The notes: generated by a model not told the origin, from the sequence alone. A DNA stretch of 64,000 bases from Paenibacillus pasadenensis DSM 19293 (GCF_000422485.1 NZ_AULW01000001.1:496001-560000); one strand, 5' to 3'. Shown: positions 8,770-16,305, numbered from the stretch's first letter. Numbers and translations are program-made.

Positions 8770-8796
8770 TGTAAGCGACCTCATGCTTGCTGTCAA
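8768..8796 (-). promoter_or_regulatory. Sigma-A promoter of the fucose-type operon
   Basis: Minus strand: -35 TTGACA (8796-8791), 17-nt spacer, -10 TACATT (8773-8768). The operator palindrome overlaps the -10 and extends downstream. Confidence 0.75.
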
Positions 8797-8816
8797 TAGA
8801 CCGCATTGGCTACAAT
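8787..8816 (+). promoter_or_regulatory. Candidate promoter of the LacI-family regulator gene
   Basis: Plus strand: -35 TTGCTG (8787-8792), 18-nt spacer, -10 TACAAT (8811-8816), 36 nt before the start codon. It overlaps the divergent operon promoter face to face, so the operator may also affect it. Confidence 0.55.
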
Positions 8817-8851
8817 GATTGCAGCTTGTAAAAAGGGAACGGAGGAGCTTC

Positions 8852-9862
8852 ATGGTCACCATCTACGACATCGCCCGCGTGGCCGGCGTCTCCGCCATGA
8901 CAGTGTCGCGGGTCATCAACGATACCGGCCGGATCAGCGAAGCGACGAGAAAGCGGGTCCGGCAGGTGATGGAGGAGCTGCAGTACGTGCCGAACTCCAA
9001 CGCCCGCAGCCTCGTCCTGCAAAAGACGAATATCCTCTCCCTGCTCATTGCCGACATCGCCAACCCGTTTTATACGACGCTGGCGCGGGGGGCGGAGGAT
9101 GCGGCCAAGCGGCTTGGCTATCGGCTGCTGTTCGGCAACAGCGACGAGGATTACGGCAAGGAAAAGGACTATGTGGACATGATCCTCTCCACGCGCGTGG
9201 ACGGCGTGCTGTTCGCTCCGGCCGGCGACGGCTCCGCCCCGCATCTGCGGCTGCTGGAGCAGCACCGCATTCCCTATGTGCTGCTCGACCGGGACGTGCC
9301 CGGCATCCAGGCGGACCGCATCCTCGGCGAAAGCCGCGACGGGGCGCGCCGGCTCGTCGAGCATCTGATCGGACTCGGCCACGAGCGCATCGCGCTGGTG
9401 AACGGATCGGAGGACGTCTCCACCGCGCGCGAGCGCCATGCGGGCTATCGGGACGCGCTCAAGCTGAACGACCTCCCGTATGACGAGACGCTCGTCCGCC
9501 ATCTCGACTATTCGGACGGCTTCAATCCGAGCGATCTCGACCCACTGCTGGCGTTGAGCTCCCCGCCGACGGCCATTTTTGCCGCCAACAACTTCCTCGC
9601 GCTCGGCGTCATCCAGTCGCTGCGCGAGCGCGGCCTGGCTGTGCCGGACGATCTGTCGGTCGTCTGCTTCGACGATCTCGGCTTCGCCAGCATTTTGAGT
9701 CCGTTCCTGACGGTGGCCGCGCAGCCGGCCTATCAGTTCGGCGCGCTCGGCCTGGAGCGCCTCGTCGACCGGATCGAAAACGGCGACGGCAGCGGCCCGC
9801 GCACGCTCATCCTGCCGGCGGAGCTGATCGTGCGCTCGTCGAGCCGCAAGCGAGAGCGATGA
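8852..9862 (+). CDS. LacI-family transcriptional regulator of the fucose-type operon
   Basis: A 336-residue LacI/GalR repressor. The N-terminal helix-turn-helix is TIYDIARVAGVSAMTVSRVIN (residues 3-23), the hinge helix region is NSNARSLVLQKT, and the periplasmic-binding-like domain follows with LLIADIANPFY, DGVLFAPAGD, LLDRDVPG, ALVNGSEDVSTA, FAANNFLALGV and FDDLGFASILSPFLTV. The start at 8852 has GGAGGAG; an earlier in-frame ATG at 8819 has no ribosome site. It is divergent from the sugar-acid operon with the palindromic operator between them, so it most likely represses that operon until a pathway intermediate binds. Confidence 0.93.
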   Translation: MVTIYDIARVAGVSAMTVSRVINDTGRISEATRKRVRQVMEELQYVPNSNARSLVLQKTNILSLLIADIANPFYTTLARGAEDAAKRLGYRLLFGNSDEDYGKEKDYVDMILSTRVDGVLFAPAGDGSAPHLRLLEQHRIPYVLLDRDVPGIQADRILGESRDGARRLVEHLIGLGHERIALVNGSEDVSTARERHAGYRDALKLNDLPYDETLVRHLDYSDGFNPSDLDPLLALSSPPTAIFAANNFLALGVIQSLRERGLAVPDDLSVVCFDDLGFASILSPFLTVAAQPAYQFGALGLERLVDRIENGDGSGPRTLILPAELIVRSSSRKRER

Positions 9863-9899
9863 AAGCAGCTGCGCGGTAGGCCTGGAGCCTGGAGCGGCG

Positions 9900-9974
9900 C
9901 TGCCGTTCGCGAATCCGAGCGGCGAGAAGCCGCGGCTCTGCCGTTCGCGAACCCGAGGAGCGAGAGGCTGCGGC
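9900..9974. repeat. Two-copy 38-bp tandem duplication
   Basis: CTGCCGTTCGCGAA plus the following 24 bases occur at 9900-9937 and again at 9938-9974 with a few substitutions. It lies between the LacI gene and its terminator; no coding function is apparent. Confidence 0.7.
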
Positions 9975-9993
9975 GCCAGAGGCGGCCATGCGA

Positions 9994-10042
9994 CAAGGGG
10001 CTGTCCCGACGTCCGTTTCACGGATGCCGGGACAGCCCCTTG
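9994..10042 (+). terminator. Terminator of the LacI-family gene
   Basis: Fifteen-base arms (CAAGGGGCTGTCCCG at 9994-10008 and its complement at 10028-10042) with a 19-nt loop, followed by a T-rich tract (TTCCTTTC). Confidence 0.8.
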
Positions 10043-10117
10043 TTCCTTTCTGTCCGCGAGCGAGGCTTCTAAGCGCTAACGAAACGACTGCGCGGGCCTA
10101 TGAGCCATGCGGAGCCT

Positions 10118-10540
10118 CTAGTCAAAAAACTCCATATGCGGCTTGGTCTGGCGATAATAGGCCATCCGGTCCGCCAGCGTGCCGGTATGGAATTCGAACT
10201 TGTGGCCGTCGGGGTCTGCGAAGTAGACCGAGCGCCGGTCACGCTCGTCCCGCTCCCGTCCCGGCAAGATGTCCGCGCCGATGCGCCGCAGCCGGGACAC
10301 CGCCTCGTCGAACTCCTCCTCTTTAATGGAAAAGGCGATATGCGTATAAGACAGACGGATCTCCTCGCGCGGGAGATCCTTTTCTTCGTTCAAGGCGAGC
10401 CACAGACCGTCCAGATCGAAATAAGCGGTCGACCGTCCGCGCACGAGCAGCTTCGCGCCGAACGCCTCCCGATAGAACGCGATCGACCGCTCCAGCGACG
10501 AGACGCTGAACAGCAGATGATTAAGGCCTTGCAGCTTCAT
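10118..10540 (-). CDS. fosB: Metallothiol transferase FosB (fosfomycin resistance)
   Basis: FosB opens the epoxide of fosfomycin with bacillithiol or cysteine using a divalent metal. The 140-residue vicinal-oxygen-chelate protein matches FosB along its length: LNHLLFSVSSLERSIAFYR, TAYFDLDGLWLALNEEKD, SYTHIAFSI, GRERDERDRRSVYFADPDGH and EFHTGTLADRMAYY. Predicted metal ligands are His8, His67 and Glu116, as in characterised FosB. The start at 10540 follows AGGAGGAGGAG; a longer in-frame reading upstream runs through a terminator hairpin and is not real. Common in Bacillales chromosomes; whether it confers resistance depends on expression. Confidence 0.94.
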   Translation of the reverse strand: MKLQGLNHLLFSVSSLERSIAFYREAFGAKLLVRGRSTAYFDLDGLWLALNEEKDLPREEIRLSYTHIAFSIKEEEFDEAVSRLRRIGADILPGRERDERDRRSVYFADPDGHKFEFHTGTLADRMAYYRQTKPHMEFFD

Positions 10541-10597
10541 GATGGACTCCTCCTCCTCCTGTATCGCCAACGGCTCCCCTGCGGGTCCGGATGCAAA

Positions 10598-10626
10598 AAG
10601 TCCCGGCAGCCAAGCTGCCGGGACTT
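10598..10626 (-). terminator. Terminator of the NlpC/P60 gene
   Basis: A 13-bp perfect stem, AAGTCCCGGCAGC with GCTGCCGGGACTT, loop CAA, five T's on the minus strand; 12 nt past the stop codon. Confidence 0.92.
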
Positions 10627-10638
10627 CAACGACCATGC

Positions 10639-11130
10639 TTATTCTTCGCCGGCGACGTCCTCGCCGTCGTCCTCGCCGATCATCTTGCTGTAGTCCTCGC
10701 CGGTGACGACGCGGCGGGCGGTGACGTACCGCTTGGCGTAGTAGGAATCGCTCAGCTTCGTGTAGCGCACGCCCTTGCTGGAGGCGTGGGCGAACTTGCC
10801 GTCGCCGACGTAGATGCCGGCATGCGAGATGCCGCGGCCGCTCGTATTGAAGAAGACGAGATCGCCGGGACGAAGATCGTCCTTGTCCACTTTGGAGCCG
10901 ACCTGAGCCTGCGACTTGGACGTGCGGGGCAGCTTGACGTCGAACTGGTTGAAAATATGGCGGACGAAGCCGGAGCAGTCGAAGCCGGCTGTCGTCGTGC
11001 CGCCGTATTTGTAAGGCGTGCCGATGACTTTTTTGATCGCGCTGTCGAGATCCGGCGTATTCGCGAACGCGCTGCTGCTGAACGTCAGAAGCAGAACCAG
11101 GCCAAGCATGGACAGGATGACTTTCTTCAC
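10639..11130 (-). CDS. Secreted NlpC/P60 peptidoglycan endopeptidase
   Basis: A 163-residue exported cell-wall hydrolase. The N-terminus is a signal peptide (VKKVILSMLGLVLLLTFSSS then AFA cleavage), followed directly by a single NlpC/P60 domain. The catalytic Cys is in TTAGFDCSGFVRHIF, the first His in SHAGIYVGDGKF and the third polar residue in FAHASSKGV. It should cut the gamma-D-Glu/diamino-acid bond in stem peptides. The start is taken as GTG at 11130 with AAGGGAG 9 nt upstream; the longer in-frame ATG would translate the riboswitch. The leader carries a c-di-AMP riboswitch, so expression should be linked to turgor and potassium state. Confidence 0.9.
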   Translation of the reverse strand: MKKVILSMLGLVLLLTFSSSAFANTPDLDSAIKKVIGTPYKYGGTTTAGFDCSGFVRHIFNQFDVKLPRTSKSQAQVGSKVDKDDLRPGDLVFFNTSGRGISHAGIYVGDGKFAHASSKGVRYTKLSDSYYAKRYVTARRVVTGEDYSKMIGEDDGEDVAGEE

Positions 11131-11144
11131 AAGTTGCTTCTCCC

Positions 11145-11262
11145 TTCGGATGCCTACGAAGTTAGCTGTGGGTTCGGTTGAAGGTTCCCTAGAATCCTCT
11201 CTTGCAAGATTCATTCACCCGGTATGGTTCCCCCGTTTTTCTTCTCGAAAATTCGGCATGAT
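11145..11262 (-). promoter_or_regulatory. ydaO-yuaA type c-di-AMP riboswitch
   Basis: Read on the minus strand just before the NlpC/P60 start, the leader contains the conserved ydaO/yuaA blocks in order: GCCGAAT, CGGGGGAACCA, GGGTGAATGAATC, AGGGAACCTTC, CCGAACCC, ACAGCTAACTTCGTAGGC. This class binds c-di-AMP and usually turns genes off; wall hydrolases of the NlpC/P60 kind are its best-known targets. The exact ends are approximate. The 16 nt after it hold the ribosome binding site. Confidence 0.88.
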
Positions 11263-11581
11263 GATTCATCATTTTTATTAAAGGTTAATATTCGTAGTTT
11301 TTTGTCGAATCCCTGCCCGGGAAATATTAGAAGTCCCTCATCAAATCCCTTACTTTTCTCATAAATCAGCCTAGGCCCTTCTGCTCATATCATCGAATGG
11401 ACGCGATTTTCGCCCCTGTCCTCCTGCCCAGAGGAAGAAATGGATATTTCCCCCTGCCATTCTGAGAAACTATCCTTTAAGCGTTATGAATTTAATAGGA
11501 TAATAGTGGAACTCTTCGAGTGAAAGGAGGCCGCCTGCCGAATTCCGCTTTTTTATCCTACTTTTGAAAAGGAGGACTTTC
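11263..11581. other. AT-rich divergent intergenic region
   Basis: About 320 bp between the riboswitch and the chitinase start, clearly lower in GC than the surroundings. It must hold the promoters of both divergent genes, but no pair of good -35/-10 boxes stands out. The chitinase ribosome site AAAAGGAGG is at 11568-11576; a second AAAGGAGG at about 11522 has no start codon in range. No open frame of note. Confidence 0.6.
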
Positions 11582-12892
11582 ATGTCCGCAAAATCCCGCA
11601 CTTCCACCCCCCGCTTCCAGGCTTTGCGCGCGCTGCTGCTCGCCGTGTTCCTGATCGGCTCGATCGTGCCGGGCTCGCTCGCCGTCCGCACCGCCCATGC
11701 CGCCGATGCCTGCACCGGCGTCTCCGCCTGGTCGGCCTCGGCGATCTACACCGCGGGCCAGAAAGCCGTGTACAGCAGCACGCTGTACGAAGCGAAGTGG
11801 TGGACGACGAACGAGCGCCCCGACCTGTCCGGCCCATGGGGCGCATGGAAATCGCTCGGCGCCTGCTCGTCCGCTCCGACTCCGACGCCGACTCCGACCA
11901 AGACGCCTTCGCCTAGCGCGACGCCGACTCCGACGCCCGGCGCTCCGGGCGGCAAGATTACCGGCGCCTACGTCGCCGACTGGCATTTCCCGAACGTGAG
12001 CACCGTGCCGGCCGAAAAGCTGACGCATGTGTTCTACGCCTTCGCCGACGTGGCCAACAACGGCGTGAGCGGCGGCGACGCCTCCAAGCTCGCCCAGCTG
12101 ACGACGCTGCGCAGCAAAAATCCGAGCCTGAAGGTGCTCGTCTCCGTCGGCGGCTGGGGCCGCTCGCAAGGCTTCGCCGGCGCGGCCTCGACCGACGCCA
12201 GCCGGACGGCGTTCGCGAACAGCGCCCTTTCCTACATCCGCGCCAACAAGCTGGACGGCGTCGACATCGACTGGGAATACCCGGCCGCCGGCGACAAGCA
12301 GAACTATACGCTGTTCATCCAAAAGCTCCGTTCGGTGCTTGACGCAGGCAGCGCAGCGGACGGCCGAGGCAGCAACAAGTACCAGCTGACCGCCGCCGTA
12401 GGCGCTTCGGACTACGGCCTCGGCAACATCGACATCGCCGCCGTGCAGCCGTCGTTCGACTTCCTGAACGTGATGACCTACGACATGCAGGCCGGCTCGG
12501 GCACGCATCATACGGCGCTTTACAACTCCTCGCGCGCCAGCTACAGCGTCGACACCGCCGTCAAGCTGCTCAAGAGCAAGGGGCTGCCCGCGTCCAAGCT
12601 GGTCATCGGCGGCGCGTTCTACTCCCACGGCACGGCCGACTATACGTACGACGAGCTCAAGGCCGGCTTCATCAACAAAAACGGCTGGACGCGCCAATGG
12701 GACGATGCGGCCAAGGCTCCGTATCTGACGAACAGCGGCGGCGGCTTCCTCAGCTACGACGACACGCAGTCGCTAGCCGAAAAGGTCAAGTACCTGAAAG
12801 CGAACAGCCTCGCGGGCATCATGTTCTGGGAGTACGGGCAGAACTTGGACGGCGAGCTGCTGGGAGCGATCCACACGGCGCTGAATTCCTGA
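11582..12892 (+). CDS. Secreted GH18 chitinase with N-terminal CBM5/12
   Basis: A 436-residue exported enzyme that hydrolyses chitin. Residues 1-40 are a signal peptide ending in AHA. Residues about 41-97 form a CBM5/12 chitin-binding domain (VSAWSASAIYTAGQKAVYSS, EAKWWTTNERPDLSGPWGAW). A Pro-Thr linker (98-122) leads to the GH18 barrel with KVLVSVGGWG, the catalytic DGVDIDWEYP at 225-234 (acid Glu232), MTYDMQAGS and the closing AGIMFWEYGQ. ATG at 11582 has AAAAGGAGG 5 nt upstream. The organisation is the one usual for Paenibacillus and Bacillus chitinases. Transcription ends at the hairpin at 12925. Confidence 0.95.
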   Translation: MSAKSRTSTPRFQALRALLLAVFLIGSIVPGSLAVRTAHAADACTGVSAWSASAIYTAGQKAVYSSTLYEAKWWTTNERPDLSGPWGAWKSLGACSSAPTPTPTPTKTPSPSATPTPTPGAPGGKITGAYVADWHFPNVSTVPAEKLTHVFYAFADVANNGVSGGDASKLAQLTTLRSKNPSLKVLVSVGGWGRSQGFAGAASTDASRTAFANSALSYIRANKLDGVDIDWEYPAAGDKQNYTLFIQKLRSVLDAGSAADGRGSNKYQLTAAVGASDYGLGNIDIAAVQPSFDFLNVMTYDMQAGSGTHHTALYNSSRASYSVDTAVKLLKSKGLPASKLVIGGAFYSHGTADYTYDELKAGFINKNGWTRQWDDAAKAPYLTNSGGGFLSYDDTQSLAEKVKYLKANSLAGIMFWEYGQNLDGELLGAIHTALNS

Positions 12893-12924
12893 CCGCCTCG
12901 CCCGGCATGACGGCAGGCGCGGAG

Positions 12925-12958
12925 AAATGCCGCTGGTCCAAACGGACCTGCGGCATTT
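12925..12958 (+). terminator. Terminator of the chitinase gene
   Basis: Arms AAATGCCGC-T-GGTCC and GGACC-T-GCGGCATTT with one T/T mismatch and an AAAC loop, followed by TTTTC on the plus strand. Confidence 0.8.
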
Positions 12959-13117
12959 TCGCCTTTTCGCCTGCCGCGGCTCGCTTGACGCGCGGACGCA
13001 TCGTCTCCGGCGGCTTGCCGCCGCTCGTTTTTCTCCCAAGCGCCTACCGCAGGTGGACAGCGCCGCCCGTCCGCTTTACGATGGATTCATTCAGCATGGA
13101 GGAAGGGACGGGCGCAT

Positions 13118-13999
13118 ATGGCGAGAAACGAGGGCTACGGCATCTACGGGTTCCGCTTCCAGGAGAGCGCGGAGCTGCCGCTTTGCAGCCTGTTCGCGGT
13201 CGGCCGTGAGGCGATCGACTCGACGGACTACGACTGGGACGGGGAGAAGAGGACCGACGGCCCGCTCCTGCTTTTCCAATATACGACGAGCGGCGAAGGA
13301 ATCTACGAGAGCGGCGGCGAACGCCGGCTGGCGGCGGGAGAAGCGTTCATGACGGAAATTCCCGGGCGTCACCGCTACCGCTATCCGGGAGGAAAGGAGC
13401 CGTGGGAGTTCTATTTCGTTCTCCTCCGGCCGACGCATGCGCAGGGCTTGTGGGACTACGTCAAAAGCAGGACCGGCCCCTTTCCCCGCCTGTCGGCGGA
13501 CAGTCCGCCGATCCTGCTGCTGCGCGATCTGTTCCAGCGCGCCAGCGCGGGCGGAATATCCGATCCGTTCGTCGCCTCCTCCTGCGTGCACGCCTTTCTC
13601 GTCGAGCTCTGCCGCTGGGCGTCGACCGGCGCCCGGCCGGAGACGGACTGGCCCGCTGCGATCCGCGAAGCGGCCGACTGCATGCGGACGCGCTATGCCG
13701 ACATGATCAGCCAGCATGAGCTGGCCGACCGAGTCGGCTTGTCCCGATTCCACTTCGTCCGCAGCTTCGCCCGCCATGCCGGCGTGACGCCGGCGCAGTA
13801 CCTCGCCCGCGTGCGCATCCAGAAGGCCGTGGAGCTGCTCGGCTCGACGGACTGGAGCATCGAGCGGATCGGCGCGGCTGTCGGCTACAGCAGCGGCAGC
13901 TATTTCATCAAGGCGTTCCGCAGGCTGACCGGCCGGACGCCGGGCTCGTTCCGCCTGGGCGGCGAAGGGCTTCCCTACAGCCGCATCTTTTTCGACTGA
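13118..13999 (+). CDS. AraC-family transcriptional regulator
   Basis: A 293-residue regulator with an N-terminal AraC-type cupin sensor (residues about 15-150; GPLLLFQYTTSGEGIYESGG, EIPGRHRYRYPGG, WEFYFVLL) and a C-terminal double helix-turn-helix (about 190-285; LADRVGLSRFHFVRSFARHA, AQYLARVRIQKAVELL, IGAAVGYSSGSYFIKAFRR). It lies 123 nt upstream of, and on the same strand as, the GH27 alpha-galactosidase and so is probably its activator responding to a galactoside. GGAGGAAGGGA precedes the start. Confidence 0.9.
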   Translation: MARNEGYGIYGFRFQESAELPLCSLFAVGREAIDSTDYDWDGEKRTDGPLLLFQYTTSGEGIYESGGERRLAAGEAFMTEIPGRHRYRYPGGKEPWEFYFVLLRPTHAQGLWDYVKSRTGPFPRLSADSPPILLLRDLFQRASAGGISDPFVASSCVHAFLVELCRWASTGARPETDWPAAIREAADCMRTRYADMISQHELADRVGLSRFHFVRSFARHAGVTPAQYLARVRIQKAVELLGSTDWSIERIGAAVGYSSGSYFIKAFRRLTGRTPGSFRLGGEGLPYSRIFFD

Positions 14000-14018
14000 G
14001 CCTCTCGGAGCAAGACAG

Positions 14019-14048
14019 CAATTTCATGCTATTGCCTGCGTGAAATTG
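14019..14048. promoter_or_regulatory. Inverted repeat between the AraC gene and the GH27 gene
   Basis: Perfect 8-bp arms CAATTTCA (14019-14026) and TGAAATTG (14041-14048), 14 bp apart, about 75 nt upstream of the GH27 start and close to a TATAGT hexamer. Candidate regulator site; a weak terminator is the alternative, but no T tract follows. Confidence 0.4.
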
Positions 14049-14122
14049 TCGTAGTTGGCGCCGGGACGCGTCGAGTATAGTTCAAGAAAGAACGCTGCTT
14101 GATGCGAAAACAGGAGGAAACG

Positions 14123-15409
14123 ATGAGCCATCTGAACCTCGCGCCGACCCCGCCCATGGGCTGGAACAGCTGGGACTGCTACGGCGCAGCCGTCACCGAG
14201 CAAGAAATCCGCGGCAACGCGGAATACATGGCCGAGCGGCTGAAGCCGTTCGGCTGGGAGTACGTCGTCGTCGACATCCAGTGGTACGAGCCCGGAGCGA
14301 GCAGCTCCCTCTACCGCAAGTTCGTTCCACTGGAGATGGACGGCCATTCCCGCCTGATGCCCGCCGCGAACCGCTTTCCGTCCGCCGCCGGCGGCAAAGG
14401 CTTCCGTCCGCTCGCCGATTACGTGCACGGGCTCGGCTTGAAGTTCGGCATCCACATCATGCGCGGCATCCCCCGCCAGGCAGTCCATGCCGCGTCCCCG
14501 ATCCTCGGCAGCGAGGCGACGGCGCGCGACATCGCGCATCCGAACTCGATCTGCCCGTGGAACACCGACATGTACGGCGTCGATCCGCGGCACGAAGGCT
14601 CGCAGGCGTACTACGACTCGCTGTTCGAGCTGTATGCGGAGTGGGGCGTCGACTTCGTCAAGGTCGACGACATCGCCGCGTCCCGGCTGTACGGCGCCCA
14701 TCTCGAGGAGATCGCGCTGATCCGGCGGGCGATCGACCGCTGCGGGCGGCCGATCGTGCTGAGCCTGTCGCCCGGACCCGCGGCGGTCGAGCAGGCCGAG
14801 CAGCTCAAGGCCGGAGCGAATCTATGGCGCATCACCGACGACTTTTGGGACCGCTGGGAGCTGCTGCTCGACATGTTCGACCGCTGCGAGCGGTGGCAGG
14901 GCCTCGGAGCGGACGGCGCCTGGCCGGACTGCGACATGCTGCCGCTCGGCCATATCGGCATCCGCTCCGTCGACGGAGGCGGCGCCGACCGGCTGACCCG
15001 CTTCACGCGGGACGAGCAGGTGACGATGATGACGCTCTGGTGCCTGTTCCGCTCGCCGCTGTTTTTCGGAGGCGAGCTGCGCGACAACGACGCGTGGACG
15101 AACAGCCTGCTGACGAACCGCGACGTGCTGCGCCTGCACCGGAGCAGCAGCGGCGCCCGGCTGGTCAAGCGCGAGGGCGGCTCGATCGTCTGGGCGGCGG
15201 ACGGCGACGGCGGCAGCTTGTACGCGGCGCTGTTCAACGTCGGCGAGCGGGCGGCGGCCGTCGAGGCGACGCTCGCCGAGCTCGGAGGCGCCGGCGCCTT
15301 CACGGCCAAGGAGCTGTGGAGCGGCCGGTCCGCCGAGCTTGCGGACGGCCGGCTGAGCGCCGAGCTGCCTCCGCACGGAGCGGCGCTGTACCGGCTCGAT
15401 CCCGCCTAG
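14123..15409 (+). CDS. GH27 alpha-galactosidase (cytoplasmic)
   Basis: A 428-residue retaining alpha-galactosidase. It opens with the family signature APTPPMGWNSWDCYGA, then YVVVDIQWYEP, and GLKFGIHIMRGIPRQ. The nucleophile Asp182 is in DFVKVDDIA and the acid/base Asp in WRITDDFWDRW. A C-terminal beta-sandwich follows (AALFNVGERAAAVEATLAEL). There is no signal peptide, so it acts on imported oligosaccharides. The ATG at 14123 has AGGAGGAAACG directly upstream. GH27 enzymes without a signal of this type act on short galactosides or beta-L-arabinopyranosides; the two cannot be told apart here, and the latter would fit the arabinogalactan theme of the window. Confidence 0.92.
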   Translation: MSHLNLAPTPPMGWNSWDCYGAAVTEQEIRGNAEYMAERLKPFGWEYVVVDIQWYEPGASSSLYRKFVPLEMDGHSRLMPAANRFPSAAGGKGFRPLADYVHGLGLKFGIHIMRGIPRQAVHAASPILGSEATARDIAHPNSICPWNTDMYGVDPRHEGSQAYYDSLFELYAEWGVDFVKVDDIAASRLYGAHLEEIALIRRAIDRCGRPIVLSLSPGPAAVEQAEQLKAGANLWRITDDFWDRWELLLDMFDRCERWQGLGADGAWPDCDMLPLGHIGIRSVDGGGADRLTRFTRDEQVTMMTLWCLFRSPLFFGGELRDNDAWTNSLLTNRDVLRLHRSSSGARLVKREGGSIVWAADGDGGSLYAALFNVGERAAAVEATLAELGGAGAFTAKELWSGRSAELADGRLSAELPPHGAALYRLDPA

Positions 15410-15442
15410 CGGGGAGGCAGTCCGTGGTTCAGGCCGCGGGCT

Positions 15443-15536
15443 GAGCGGGCTGCGCCGGGGCGATCCTGCCGGCGGGAAGCCGGCCCGAGCGGGCTGCGCT
15501 GCGGCGATCCTGCCGGCGGGAAGCCGGACCGAGCGG
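15443..15536. repeat. 44-bp tandem duplication, two copies
   Basis: A 44-bp unit beginning GAGCGGGCTGCGC starts at 15443 and again at 15487, with the first bases of a third at 15531. Intergenic, GC-rich, no coding sign. Confidence 0.65.
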
Positions 15537-15604
15537 CGGGCCGCCCTCGCATGGAACGGCGCTCGGCTCGGCTTGATCCCGCTTCGGCGGGCGCTGCGGA
15601 CGCA

Positions 15605-15653
15605 AAAAAGGTGGAAGGGAAGCCGGCTCGGCCGGTTCTCCTTCCACCTTTTT
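15605..15653. terminator. Bidirectional terminator between convergent GH27 and CBS genes
   Basis: Stem AAAAAGGTGGAAGG (15605-15618) with its complement (15640-15653) plus an inner GCCGG stem; A5 and T5 flanks serve both strands. Its last base is the first base of the CBS gene's stop codon as read on the plus strand. Confidence 0.85.
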
Positions 15654-16120
15654 CAGCTTTCCTCGGTCAAATAGCTGCCGAAGGAATGCCGGATGACATC
15701 GCCGCGGCTGATGATGCCGACAAGCACGCCGCCGCGGTGCACGGGCACCTTTTTGATCCGCTTGCGGCCGAGCAGTCCCGCGATCTGCGCGACGTCCTCG
15801 TCCTGGCTGACCGCCACGACCTTCTTGCGCGACAGCTCCATGACGTTGCGCCCGAGCAGCCGGCGCGTGCGGTCGTCGTACTCGCCCTCGTTCATGCTCA
15901 TCACGGCCGAAAAATAAAACGCGTCGAGGACGAAGTCCTCCCGCTGGCCGATGTAGCGCATGATGTCGCCGTCGCTGATGTAGCCGACGATCTCGTTGCG
16001 CTCGTTGACGACCGGCAAGCCGCTGATCCTGTACTTGATGAACTTCTCGACGACGTCCTTGAGCGTGTCCGTCTCCTTGACCTTGTGGACCTGGCGGACC
16101 ATGATCTCATGCGCCTTCAT
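15653..16120 (-). CDS. CBS-domain-pair protein
   Basis: A 155-residue protein made of two CBS domains. CBS1 (about 5-60) has MVRQVHKVKETDTLKDVVEK, YRISGLPVVNERNEIVGYISDGDIMR; CBS2 (about 92-148) has AVSQDEDVAQIAGLL, RIKKVPVHRGGVLVGIISRGDVIR. Such Bateman modules bind adenosyl ligands and act as energy or c-di-AMP sensors; no effector domain is attached. The chosen ATG at 16120 has a G-rich but weak ribosome site; the longer in-frame start at 16171 has none and lies too near the promoter. A strong promoter at 16188-16215 overlaps a palindrome, so the divergent MarR protein probably controls this gene. Confidence 0.85.
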   Translation of the reverse strand: MKAHEIMVRQVHKVKETDTLKDVVEKFIKYRISGLPVVNERNEIVGYISDGDIMRYIGQREDFVLDAFYFSAVMSMNEGEYDDRTRRLLGRNVMELSRKKVVAVSQDEDVAQIAGLLGRKRIKKVPVHRGGVLVGIISRGDVIRHSFGSYLTEES

Positions 16121-16162
16121 CCCCCGCACCCCCCGGCTGCGTTCCCGTCTGCTAGACAATAC

Positions 16163-16175
16163 TTGCATCATGCAA
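16163..16175. promoter_or_regulatory. MarR-type operator 1
   Basis: Perfect 13-bp palindrome TTGCAT-C-ATGCAA. Same form as operator 2 centred 22 bp away (two helical turns). Confidence 0.65.
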
Positions 16176-16184
16176 CTATATAAT

Positions 16185-16197
16185 TGTATTATACAAC
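16185..16197. promoter_or_regulatory. MarR-type operator 2 on the CBS-gene promoter
   Basis: Perfect 13-bp palindrome TTGTAT-T-ATACAA. It covers the -10 box of the CBS-gene promoter, so binding would block it; it also contains TATTAT, a possible -10 for the divergent marR-type gene. Confidence 0.7.
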
Positions 16198-16215
16198 TGT
16201 ATAGATGCCTGTCAA
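16188..16215 (-). promoter_or_regulatory. Sigma-A promoter of the CBS gene
   Basis: Minus strand: -35 TTGACA (16215-16210), 16-nt spacer, -10 TATAAT (16193-16188): both hexamers are perfect. Confidence 0.85.
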
Positions 16216-16305
16216 TGCAGAGTATGCGTCATGGCAGGCCAAGGAGACGGCGGATGGCGCCCGGGAAGGCGATCGGCGCCGCCTCTCTTGTCAGGAGGAG
16301 AGACG

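Noticed and set aside
10118-10636. Longer FosB with a 32-residue N-terminal extension
   Set aside because: The extension would be translated through the terminator stem of the NlpC/P60 gene and lacks a ribosome site; the internal ATG has an excellent one and matches FosB length.
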